A DNA stretch of 64,000 nt from Acidobacteriota bacterium (GTDB lineage: Bacteria; Acidobacteriota; Terriglobia; Acidiferrales; UBA7541). The translations under genes and the position numbers were made by a program. Shown one piece after another: positions 56,363 to 64,000 of this stretch. The first letter of the stretch is position 1. Every line of letters starts with the position of its first letter. The stretch is from positions 62,001-126,000 of the forward strand of contig JABCZJ010000004.1 of NCBI GenBank assembly GCA_013289715.1. Direction: 5' to 3'. The notes under the pieces were generated by a model, which saw nothing but the letters and a program-made list of their open reading frames with translations, ran no database searches and was not told where the DNA came from.

Positions 56363-57388
56363 ATGAAGAGGCTATTTGGTGTTTGCGGAGCACTCGCCCT
56401 TGCGCTCGCCGGCACGATGCGTTCGGGCGCACCGGACGGTTCCGCGACTCAAACTCTCAGCCCACTGGTTTTGACCGAAGCGATTCCGTTGGCAGGGGTC
56501 AAGGGACGCTTCGATCATTTTGCGACCAGCGGGACGAGATTGTTTGTGTCGGCTCTGGGCAATAACACCGTTGAAGTGATTGACTTCGGCGGGCGCACGG
56601 TGGAACGCACTCTACCAGGAGTGCCCAATCCTCAGGGCGCCGTGTTTTCTCCCGAAACGAATAAGCTGTTCGTCGGCAGCGGCGAAGGCAAGCCTTACAT
56701 TTATGACGGCTCTTCCTTTGACCTTCTCACCACGCTCGACTTTCATGGCGATGTTGACAATTTGCGGTATGACTCCGCGACGATGAGAGTTTACGTCGGA
56801 TACGGCGAAGACGAAGCAGGGGCCATCGGGACAGTGGATGCAACGACCGGCAAACGCACCGGAGAAGAATACGGGCTGGGAGCGCACCCTGAGTCCTTCC
56901 AGCTGGAAGCGTCTGGGCCGAATATCTATGTGAACCTGCCGGATTTGAAACAGATCGCGGTGATCTATCGTGACACGCATGCGATCGCGCGATGGCCGCT
57001 GACGCTCGAGCACAATTTCCCCATGGCGCCGGACGAGGCAGACCATCGGCCTTTTGTGGGAATGCACGAACCGGCATCTCTGGCCGTGTTCGATACGGTT
57101 TCTGGCCGCATGATTGTCTCGATGCCGAGCGTGCACGTCGCGGATGACCTTTACTACGACGCGGCACGCAAACGCATCTACATGCCAGGTGGAGAAGGAT
57201 TCATCTACGCATTCCAACAAACAGCTCCCGATCATTATTGGCTGATGGCGAAAATTCCAACCGCTTTGGGAGCGCGCACGGCAGGCTACTTCGGGAAAGG
57301 GAAGAAGGGTTTCGACCGATTTTATCTCGCCGTTCCAGCCCGCGTCGATCGCGGTGCCGAGATTTGGATTTATACGGTGCAGAATTAG
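56363..57388 (+). CDS. Secreted YncE-like beta-propeller protein
   Basis: The 341-residue protein has a signal peptide (FGVCGALALALAGTMRSG) and repeated blades: RFDHFATSGTRLFVSALGNNTVEVIDFG, GAVFSPETNKLFVGSGEGKPYIYDGS, NLRYDSATMRVYVGYG and DLYYDAARKRIYMPGGEGFIYAF. This is the YVTN/YncE family pattern of surface or periplasmic seven-bladed propellers, often involved in binding rather than catalysis. GGAGGAGCG directly before ATG 56363 sets the start. It lies 90 bases upstream of the multiheme cytochrome gene and may be its operon partner. Confidence 0.87.
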   Translation: MKRLFGVCGALALALAGTMRSGAPDGSATQTLSPLVLTEAIPLAGVKGRFDHFATSGTRLFVSALGNNTVEVIDFGGRTVERTLPGVPNPQGAVFSPETNKLFVGSGEGKPYIYDGSSFDLLTTLDFHGDVDNLRYDSATMRVYVGYGEDEAGAIGTVDATTGKRTGEEYGLGAHPESFQLEASGPNIYVNLPDLKQIAVIYRDTHAIARWPLTLEHNFPMAPDEADHRPFVGMHEPASLAVFDTVSGRMIVSMPSVHVADDLYYDAARKRIYMPGGEGFIYAFQQTAPDHYWLMAKIPTALGARTAGYFGKGKKGFDRFYLAVPARVDRGAEIWIYTVQN

Positions 57389-57478
57389 AAGCCCCGAGAT
57401 TTCGCGAAGCAGAGAGCTGCGATTGGCGTTGCTCCGGATTTGCTTTCCAAGAAATGCTGCGCTGTAATAAATGTAGTT

Positions 57479-59122
57479 ATGAAAGCCTGGAAACCTTTTT
57501 TTTTGCTGTGTGGAGTGGCGCTGGCAGGCGTCGTCTTTTACGGAATGCGGCTGCTGGAGCATGGCCTGAGCACTGCCGTTGAGCCGTCTTATCTCGAGAC
57601 GGTCGCGGCGCGCACCGCGCGGGACCTGGCCATCCCGCGAAAGGCCCGCCAGGAAGCAAATCCATTCGAAGCCACGCCGGAAATTCTGCAGGAAGCACGT
57701 GAAAGTTTCCTGGATCGTTGCTCGGTGTGCCATGGACCGAACGGCTCGGGAGAAACCCAGGATGGCCGCAATCTTTATCCGAAGGCGCCGGACTTGCGTT
57801 CGCCCGAAACGCAGAACCTGACGGACGGGGAAATCCGTTACATCATCCGGAACGGGGTGCGGCTGACAGGAATGCCGGGGTGGGCGAAACCGCATGACGA
57901 GCAGAGCGATGACAGCTGGAAGCTGGTGTTGTTTATCCGCAGCCTGCGCGTGTTGAGCAAGCAAGAGCAGCAACAGCAGGCGTCCATAGCGCAGTCTGCG
58001 CACTACGTTGGCTCGCAATCCTGCCAGAAATGCCACGCGCAAATCTACGAACACTGGCGCAAGACACCGATGGCGAATGTGGTGCGCGATCCGCGCGAAC
58101 ATCCTGACGCGATTATTCCTGATCTTGCGACGAATACCGTAGCCAAGTTTACGAAGGACGACGTCGCGCTGGTTTACGGCAGTGTTTGGAAGCAGCGTTA
58201 CTTCACGAAACGCGGAGACGATTATTATCCGGAGCCGGCGCAATGGGACGTGACACATCGCGTGTGGCGGCCTTATTTCGTAGCCAAGGGTACGGACTGG
58301 TGGGAGCCGTTTTATCCGCCAGACAATATGCAGCGGCCTACCGGTCCTACCTGCGATGGATGCCATTCGGTGGACTACAACGTCCACACGAAACAGGTGG
58401 CGGAATGGAACGTGGGATGTGAGAAGTGCCACGGGCCGGGAAGCGAGCATGTGGAGCAACCGTCGCGCGGGAACATTCTGAATCCGGCGCGCTTCGATTA
58501 CGTGCAGGCGAGCGACAGCTGCATCCAGTGCCATTCGCAAGGACGGCCGCTGAGGGGTCCGATCGAAGGAAAATACTACGACTGGCCCGTTGGATATCGC
58601 GTGGGCTTGCAACTGCAGGATTTCTGGCAGCTGGAGGAACACAAACTGGGCGAGACGACGTTCACGCACTACCCCGACGGCACCGCACACAAGAACCGCA
58701 TGCAAGGCAATGATTTCGTGCAGAGCGTGATGTACCGGCGCGGGGTGACTTGCTTCAGTTGCCACGATGCGCACGGCACGGACCATTACGCGCAATTGAG
58801 AAAGCCCGCGGACCAACTTTGCATGGATTGTCACGGCCCGCTTTCGTTGAACGGCCCGCGCACTGGAACCATGGAAGCGCATACCCATCACAAAAAGGGG
58901 TCTGCTGGAAGCAGTTGTCTCGCCTGCCATATGCCGAAAATCGAGACGACCATTGCGGACGTGAAGGTGAGTGCGCACACATTTGCGTTCGTCACGCCCG
59001 CGATGACCGACGAATACAAGATTCCGAACCCTTGCACGACGTGCCACGCGGATAAGACTACCGCTTGGGCCACAGAAGCGTTACGGCGTTGGCCGGAACG
59101 CTCGCCCTGGCGGTCCGACTGA
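57479..59122 (+). CDS. Nine-heme c-type cytochrome
   Basis: The 547-residue protein has an N-terminal membrane anchor (WKPFFLLCGVALAGVVFY). The first domain is a class I cytochrome c (DRCSVCHGPNGSG...LYPKAPDLRSP). Eight further CxxCH sites follow: CQKCH, CDGCH, CEKCH, CIQCH, CFSCH, CMDCH, CLACH and CTTCH, giving nine covalent hemes. The second part resembles octaheme/tetraheme redox proteins (NPARFDYVQASDSCIQCHSQGRP, VTCFSCHDAHG, SSCLACHMPKIE). It is membrane-tethered and periplasmic, probably a respiratory electron carrier or reductase. ATG 57479 is chosen over upstream codons because the anchor begins here. Confidence 0.9.
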   Translation: MKAWKPFFLLCGVALAGVVFYGMRLLEHGLSTAVEPSYLETVAARTARDLAIPRKARQEANPFEATPEILQEARESFLDRCSVCHGPNGSGETQDGRNLYPKAPDLRSPETQNLTDGEIRYIIRNGVRLTGMPGWAKPHDEQSDDSWKLVLFIRSLRVLSKQEQQQQASIAQSAHYVGSQSCQKCHAQIYEHWRKTPMANVVRDPREHPDAIIPDLATNTVAKFTKDDVALVYGSVWKQRYFTKRGDDYYPEPAQWDVTHRVWRPYFVAKGTDWWEPFYPPDNMQRPTGPTCDGCHSVDYNVHTKQVAEWNVGCEKCHGPGSEHVEQPSRGNILNPARFDYVQASDSCIQCHSQGRPLRGPIEGKYYDWPVGYRVGLQLQDFWQLEEHKLGETTFTHYPDGTAHKNRMQGNDFVQSVMYRRGVTCFSCHDAHGTDHYAQLRKPADQLCMDCHGPLSLNGPRTGTMEAHTHHKKGSAGSSCLACHMPKIETTIADVKVSAHTFAFVTPAMTDEYKIPNPCTTCHADKTTAWATEALRRWPERSPWRSD

Positions 59123-59260
59123 GGGCTGGGGCATGGGATTCGCACTGCAGCAGAAACTGCCGCGCATTGGAACTCGAAGATTTACCGCAGAAGACGCAGA
59201 GGCCGGAGCGCAGAGAAAACCTGAGAGCACAGGCAAGATTGCCTATGCTACCGCCGGGCT

Positions 59261-60865
59261 TCAATTGGTGGATTCGAAGGCGCGGAAGCGGCGTTCTAGT
59301 TCCCATTGCTGCTGGGCTTTTTCGCTGGATTTCAGGAAGGCGGCGCAGTTGGCCGAGGGTTTTTCCGCGCCTAGGAATTCGTTGGAGCAGGCGGCGACGG
59401 GGCGAGTGAAAACATCTTGCTCGCGCCAGAGGCTCGCGCCGGGCAGAAAATTGTGTTCCAGGCCGGTGCGGACCATTTGTTTCAGGTCGGCGTAGGAGAG
59501 CGCGTAGGTTTCTACTGCGCGGACATATTCGTGGGTCAAGTCAATGCGCGAGACCCCTTCGTCGTCTGTGGAGAGCGCGACTGGGACGCCGAATTTGCGG
59601 TAGATGGGCAACGGGTGATTCTTGCCGCTGATGCCGAGGATCATGTCGTTACTGCTGAGATTGATTTCGACCATTACGTGCTGCGCAGCCATTTCCTTCA
59701 GAAGATCGTAGGGCCGTTCCTCGTACATGACGCTGACACCATGACCGATGCGTTCGGCGTGCGCGTATTCGATCGCCTGGCGAACGTGGCAGCAGAGCCC
59801 TTCGAAGGTGACGAGGCCGGGAGCGAGTTCGCCGGCGTGCAGAGTGATGTGAACCTTGGGGTACACACCGTGCAGAAAACCGACCATGCGCATTTGTAAA
59901 GTGTATTCGGACATGGAGACGAAGCCATCTTCGGGCATCACGAGATTGATGCCCACGATGCGCGGATCCGCGGAGGCGGCTTCAAAACCGAGCAGAGTCT
60001 GCGCGAAAACCTGCTCGGGGGGAAATCCGCGCAGAACCTGATAAATGTAACGGAGCTGCACCGCGCAGGCGGGCGCTGGATTCGCTTCGCCGCAGCGTTC
60101 GGCCTGGCGGCGAGTAGATTCGGCTTCATCGAAATAGGCGCGCACGGCCGCGACGTCGTCGCGCAAACCTTTGGCGAGGAGCTGATCGCGGAATTCGGCG
60201 AAGCTGCGATTGGCGTCCCAGCCGAGTTCTTTGGCGATGGCCGCGGTGTGCTCGAAGGGAGGAGTTTCCATCAGCTCGAGATATTGTTCGTTTTGCGCGG
60301 CGGCGCGGGTGGCGACTTCGTCCAGGAATTCGCCGGTGTGAACGTGCGAAATGCCGTGGAATTTGGCGAAGGCGTCGAAGAAATGATCGTGGCCACTGAC
60401 GCCGCTGGAAGGCACGAAACTGCGCATGGAGAAAGCGTCAATGAGCGCGTCGTAGAGATGCTGGTCGGACATGGCGTGAGCGGCGGGGATATTGCCGTCG
60501 CCGCAGACGGGTTGCGGCGGGAGGCTATCCGTCATGGCGCGCGACTGAAAAAACGAGTGGGTGGCGAGGTCCACGCAGAGGTTGTCTTCCGCGGCATAGC
60601 GAATCCAGGATTCGGCGTAGACCGCGCCGGTGAGGTGGTTGTGCAAGTCCGCGCCCTTGGGCATGCGGACGAGAAACGCGTAGAGATTCAGAGGATCGGT
60701 GCGCGCCAGATCGAGCTCGCGCGCGGTGCGATTCTCGGTCGCAGGTGCTGTGGACGGCGAAGTGCCGGCGGGCTTCTGCGCGACGGCGGCCCTCAGAGCG
60801 AGCAGCGCAACAGCGACGATGAGGAAACCGCATACACGAAGGGCCGGCGATGGACGCTTTTCCAT
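59261..60865 (-). CDS. Secreted adenosine deaminase-family (ADGF-like) protein
   Basis: The 534-residue amidohydrolase has a signal peptide (VCGFLIVAVALLALRAAVAQ). The metal-dependent deaminase barrel has GADLHNHLTGAVYAES (His75, His77), HITLHAGELAP, ERIGHGVSVMYE, VEINLSSNDMILG and VALSTDDEGVSRIDL. These are the zinc ligands and the catalytic Glu of the adenosine/AMP deaminase superfamily. The long region between residues 100 and 200 is typical of ADGF/CECR1-like secreted deaminases. Substrate is probably adenosine or a related nucleoside outside the cell. ATG 60865 is preceded by GGAGGACCTGC. Single-gene unit. Confidence 0.9.
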   Translation of the reverse strand: MEKRPSPALRVCGFLIVAVALLALRAAVAQKPAGTSPSTAPATENRTARELDLARTDPLNLYAFLVRMPKGADLHNHLTGAVYAESWIRYAAEDNLCVDLATHSFFQSRAMTDSLPPQPVCGDGNIPAAHAMSDQHLYDALIDAFSMRSFVPSSGVSGHDHFFDAFAKFHGISHVHTGEFLDEVATRAAAQNEQYLELMETPPFEHTAAIAKELGWDANRSFAEFRDQLLAKGLRDDVAAVRAYFDEAESTRRQAERCGEANPAPACAVQLRYIYQVLRGFPPEQVFAQTLLGFEAASADPRIVGINLVMPEDGFVSMSEYTLQMRMVGFLHGVYPKVHITLHAGELAPGLVTFEGLCCHVRQAIEYAHAERIGHGVSVMYEERPYDLLKEMAAQHVMVEINLSSNDMILGISGKNHPLPIYRKFGVPVALSTDDEGVSRIDLTHEYVRAVETYALSYADLKQMVRTGLEHNFLPGASLWREQDVFTRPVAACSNEFLGAEKPSANCAAFLKSSEKAQQQWELERRFRAFESTN

Positions 60866-61362
60866 TTTTGCAGGTCCTCCGAGTGAGTTTCTAATGTCGA
60901 AGAATGTATCATAGCTCGTTTCCTCGAGAGCGACGGAACCCGCGACGCTTGGTCGCAGGCAATCTTCCTGCTAATGAGTTTCACAGGCAGACCGATTACT
61001 TCCGAGTACGGTGCTAACTCTGAGCGGGCCGATACAAAATGTCAGCGCGCTATATTTACCGCGGGGAGATAGGGTTTAGGCGCGGCAGTGGCCGCCAGGC
61101 GTCGAATTGATACATGATCGAGTATCGGCGTGTTGCCAAAAAGCCTGTAACTGGCGGATGCGACGGTAGTAATGGGTAACATTGGTACTTCCCGGCTATT
61201 GCAGCGGACGGCGGCGAACGGCACCATATGGACATAGCCGGGCCGAAGCGGGGCCGCCGGACATGGGACTGGCGCGCGCACCTCCGCGGGGCAACGGCTG
61301 CGGTCCAACGCCGGGGGGCACAGCGGCAATGCAACGAATTCCAATCAATGGTGTGAAGAATC
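60866..61362. other. Intergenic region between deaminase and TonB-C genes
   Basis: About 500 bases without a convincing coding frame. Promoters for both divergent neighbours must lie here. I see no clear repeat or operator. Confidence 0.45.
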
Positions 61363-62877
61363 ATGGCTGATTCAGCAGGACACGATCAAGCGACCGTGCT
61401 GGAAGTCCCGGTAACGGTACAAGGGGCGAAGCACGTCGAGGGATCGGAGCAACGCCAGATTTTTACGGAGCCGACCAAGACGACTATCGTCTTTGGAAAC
61501 GGCGCGGTGGTAAATCTGAGTTCGAAAGTGACGCAGGGGCAATGCGTTTTTCTGCGCAACGAGCAGACGGGGCGAGAAATCCTGTGCAAGGTGCTCGAGT
61601 GGCGGCAAGTAGCCGATGCCGGCTACGCGGACCTGGAATTCACGACGCGCGACCCAAAATTCTGGGAAGCCCCATCGCCACAGACTGTGACTGCTCCGGT
61701 GGCTGCTCCCGCAGTTGTGTCTGCGCCTGCTGTCGCGGTTGTGGCACCGAGGCGTACCGAAGCGCTGGATATGCTTCCGGCGTCCGCGCCTGCTCCGACC
61801 AGCGCGCCAGCAAACGAAGAAATTCATGCTGCGACTGCGGTGATCGAACCAGCTACGCATCATACGACGGAAGAGTTGGATGAGGCGGAAGAGGCGCTGG
61901 CTGAGTCTGAACATGATGCGGAAAACGAGGCCGAACAGAACGACACCAAAGACGCGGAACTGCTGGCAAAACTGATTGCCAGGGACCCCAAACGAAAACC
62001 GAAGCGCGATGCAGCCGCTGCTGAAACGAGCGACTCTGAACGAGAGGTAACTTCCGAGGATGGGGCCGAGCACGGCCAGACGACTGCAGACACCGAAGGG
62101 CAGGAAGAGGCTCAGGGCGGGCTCAGGGCGGCACTCGTTGCGAAGTTGACGCCGTTGGCTCACAAGCTGCACCGGCTTACGTACGGGAAGGGCGCGATGG
62201 GTGTGGGAATCGCCGCGTCGGTTTTGCTTGCGTTCGCGCTGGGATTTGCTTGGCACTCGCACCACGTTGCGATGCGCGGCAAGAATCTGGCGGCCGCGGC
62301 TGTCGCTCAGGCAAAACAAAACGCGCAGGCTGCGATACCGCGGCCAACGCCGGCGACCGCAGGCAAGTCCGGTGGCGAGGTCGAAGCGCCGGCGCATGGT
62401 AACAACTCCGGAGCCACGCCAGCGCAAGCAGCGCAGAAGATCCAGCTGCAGACTGGCGCGCCCAACGCGAATATTTCGGCGGCGAATAATGCCACAGCGT
62501 CCAGTGTGCCCCCGGCCGCACCCAAGTTGGAAGCACGCGAAAGCGCGCCTTACGCTGATCAGGAATCGCCGGAGCAGGCGAGACGTCGCCATGCGAAAGG
62601 GCCGAACGGCGGGGAAACGATTCCGGCACGAATTGTGGCGCAACCCGCGCCAGCGATTCCGCCCTGGGCGAAGGGACTGGATACAGACGGCGTGGTGAAA
62701 GTCGACGCCCTGATTGATGAGAAGGGAAACTTGCGGTACACGAAAGCGCTATCTGGTCCGCGGCTGTTGCAGCATGAGGCTGAACGAGCCGTGGCGCTGT
62801 GGATATTTGAACCTGCGCTCCTGGACGGGAAACCCACCGCAACGCACCTGGTCCTGACTGTTCAATTCCAAAGATAA
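61363..62877 (+). CDS. PilZ-like domain - transmembrane - TonB C-terminal protein
   Basis: The 504-residue protein has three parts. Residues about 20-110 form a small beta barrel of the kind called PilZ-like in acidobacterial proteins (TKTTIVFGNGAVVNLSSKV, CVFLRNEQTGREILCKVLEW, ADLEFTTRDPKFWE). A 150-residue linker rich in Ala, Pro and Glu and a single membrane helix follow (GVGIAASVLLAFALGFAW, about residue 287). The periplasmic part is low complexity ending in a TonB-C fold (GVVKVDALIDEKGNLRYTKAL, AVALWIFEPALLDGKP). It could link cytoplasmic c-di-GMP or a lipid signal to the outer membrane. It faces the dihydroorotase gene tail to tail. Confidence 0.8.
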   Translation: MADSAGHDQATVLEVPVTVQGAKHVEGSEQRQIFTEPTKTTIVFGNGAVVNLSSKVTQGQCVFLRNEQTGREILCKVLEWRQVADAGYADLEFTTRDPKFWEAPSPQTVTAPVAAPAVVSAPAVAVVAPRRTEALDMLPASAPAPTSAPANEEIHAATAVIEPATHHTTEELDEAEEALAESEHDAENEAEQNDTKDAELLAKLIARDPKRKPKRDAAAAETSDSEREVTSEDGAEHGQTTADTEGQEEAQGGLRAALVAKLTPLAHKLHRLTYGKGAMGVGIAASVLLAFALGFAWHSHHVAMRGKNLAAAAVAQAKQNAQAAIPRPTPATAGKSGGEVEAPAHGNNSGATPAQAAQKIQLQTGAPNANISAANNATASSVPPAAPKLEARESAPYADQESPEQARRRHAKGPNGGETIPARIVAQPAPAIPPWAKGLDTDGVVKVDALIDEKGNLRYTKALSGPRLLQHEAERAVALWIFEPALLDGKPTATHLVLTVQFQR

Positions 62878-62909
62878 AAACCCAGCGTTTGCCAGACTCG
62901 GTCGAATGA

Positions 62910-64000
62910 TCAGGCGGTGGCGCCGAGTTCGCGGCGATAGACGATTCGCCCGCCTACAATTGTGGCTACTGGTGCGCCGCGGAAGGCGCGGCCGTCGAAG
63001 GGCGTGTTGCGGGATTTGCTGGGAGATTCCGATGCGCGGTACGTCCAGGCGAGGTCGGTTGAGAAAATCGTGAGGTCGGCGGGGCTGCCCACGGCGATTT
63101 TTCGTTCGCTGCCGAGGACGCGCGCGGGGCCGGTGGTGAACAGTTCGACCAGGCGCGTGATTGAAATCTTGCCGGTGTGGAATAGTTCGCTGAGCGTCAG
63201 CGCGAGCGCGGTTTCGAAGCCGATGATGCCGAAGGGCGCGCGATCGAATTCCACGTCTTTGCTGGCGGGATGATGCGGGGCGTGGTCGGTGGCGATGGCG
63301 TCCACGGCGCCATCGGCGATTCCGGCAATCAGCGCGGTGCGGTCTGCGCGCGAAGCGAGCGGCGGATTCATCTTGTAATTCGTGTCGTAGCGGACGTCTT
63401 CATCGCAGAGCGTGAAATGGTGCGGCGCAACTTCGCAGGTGACGCGCACGCCTAATTTTTTCGCGTGGCGAACGTATTCGAGCGCGCCGGTGGTGGACAG
63501 ATGCGCGATGTGCAGGCGAGCGCGCGTGAGAACGGCGAGTTCGACGTCGCGTCCGGCGCAAATGGATTCGGACTGCGCGGGAATCCCCTTCAAACCGAGG
63601 CGAACCGAGCGCGGGCCTTCGCGCATGACGCCGCCGGCGAAGAGCGAGGGATCCTCGCAATGGTCAATCACCGGCAGATCGAGCGAGTTGCAATAATCCA
63701 TCACCTGTCGCATCAAGCGCGCGGTGGCTACCGACTTGCCGTCGTCGCTGACTGCGACGATGCCGGCATCTTTCATCGCGGCGATTTCCGCGAGCGCTTC
63801 GCCTTTGCTACCGACCGAGGCCGCGCCGATCGGCCAGACCTGCACCGTATCGGCAGCGGCGGCGCGTTCGACGATGGAGCGCGTGACCGACGCGTTGTCG
63901 TTCACCGGCTGCGTGTTCGGCATGCAGCAGACGGCTGTGAATCCGCCGCGCGCGGCTGAGCGCGCGCCGGTTTCGATGGTTTCGGACATTTCCTGGCCGG
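62910..64000 (-). CDS. pyrC: Dihydroorotase (N-terminus cut by window edge)
   Basis: The protein (363 visible residues and running off the right end) cyclises carbamoyl aspartate in pyrimidine synthesis. The edge reads PGQEMSETIETGARSAARGGFTAVCCMPNTQP, matching the segment just after the DxHxH metal site, so only the first 60 or so residues are missing. DLPVIDHCEDPSL, HIAHLSTTGALEYVR, CEVAPHHFTL and AIATDHAPHHPASK carry the metal ligands and catalytic Asp of type I dihydroorotases. GRAFRGAPVATIVGGRIVYRR is the closing strand. An internal ATG at 63989 is not the true start. Confidence 0.94.
   Translation of the reverse strand, partial: GQEMSETIETGARSAARGGFTAVCCMPNTQPVNDNASVTRSIVERAAAADTVQVWPIGAASVGSKGEALAEIAAMKDAGIVAVSDDGKSVATARLMRQVMDYCNSLDLPVIDHCEDPSLFAGGVMREGPRSVRLGLKGIPAQSESICAGRDVELAVLTRARLHIAHLSTTGALEYVRHAKKLGVRVTCEVAPHHFTLCDEDVRYDTNYKMNPPLASRADRTALIAGIADGAVDAIATDHAPHHPASKDVEFDRAPFGIIGFETALALTLSELFHTGKISITRLVELFTTGPARVLGSERKIAVGSPADLTIFSTDLAWTYRASESPSKSRNTPFDGRAFRGAPVATIVGGRIVYRRELGATA

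Noticed and set aside
56612..59047. 811-codon open frame antisense to the propeller and cytochrome genes
   Set aside because: It covers two recognisable genes on the other strand, has biased Arg/His composition and no motif.

Overview
The window is about 60% GC and densely packed on both strands. The best guess for its source is an Acidobacteriota genome (Terriglobia-like, perhaps a metagenome bin). That guess rests on a PadR regulator translationally coupled to a MacB/ADOP-type permease, a huge secreted S53 pro-kumamolisin with Ig-like repeats, PilZ-like/TonB C-terminal fusion proteins, and dispersed GTAG-hairpins with GCYKTT hexamer tracts. It was inferred by eye from gene families; no marker phylogeny was run. 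The content is mostly ordinary chromosomal housekeeping. There is no prophage, CRISPR array, complete insertion sequence, rRNA gene or convincing tRNA gene.

Layout. 0-9.7 kb is almost all minus strand: an EVE-domain protein cut by the left edge, a Rieske ferredoxin, an orphan nuoB, a methyltransferase, a small membrane protein with a zinc ribbon, thiC, a YyaL/DUF255 protein, an S41 peptidase, and a moaA-DUF2203 pair. 10-17.5 kb holds a degenerate-receiver/PAS/GGDEF protein with a LuxR-type HTH protein, a saccharopine-dehydrogenase-like protein, a frameshifted membrane protein, MarC, and padR with a frameshifted permease. 17.6-22.4 kb holds a secreted esterase, an HNH endonuclease, a beta-carbonic anhydrase and YebC. 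22.4-27.6 kb is an oxidative-stress block: divergent oxyR and katG with a recognisable OxyR operator, a VOC protein, an IS30-like transposase scrap and a decayed SrpA-type catalase. 27.8-32 kb holds small secreted proteins, an EF-hand operon whose divergent promoter region carries a duplicated 24-bp motif, and ruvC. 32-36 kb is the S53 protease.

36-48 kb holds a MEMO/AmmeMemoRadiSam B protein, a methylmalonyl-CoA-mutase catalytic subunit without its B12 domain, a sorbosone-dehydrogenase-like propeller, two TetR-regulated units (SRPBCC; azoreductase-DoxX) each with a visible dyad, a universal stress protein, a frameshifted PilZ protein and TrmJ. 48-64 kb holds serS, an ECF sigma/anti-sigma pair, glutamate dehydrogenase, a gene broken by two in-frame stops, thiD, a TonB-C protein, a beta-propeller plus nine-heme cytochrome pair, an ADGF-type deaminase, a PilZ-like/TonB-C protein, and a dihydroorotase cut by the right edge.

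Recurring themes are local autoregulated pairs (oxyR/katG, padR/permease, tetR/azoR, tetR/SRPBCC, sigma/anti-sigma) and an unusual number of broken genes (six or seven in 64 kb). Some of the single-indel breaks may be sequencing errors. I found no clear-cut new defence or biosynthetic system. The least explained signals are the paired 24-bp promoter motif at 29.2-29.4 kb, the gene with in-frame TGA and TAG codons at 53-54 kb, and the nine-heme cytochrome locus.
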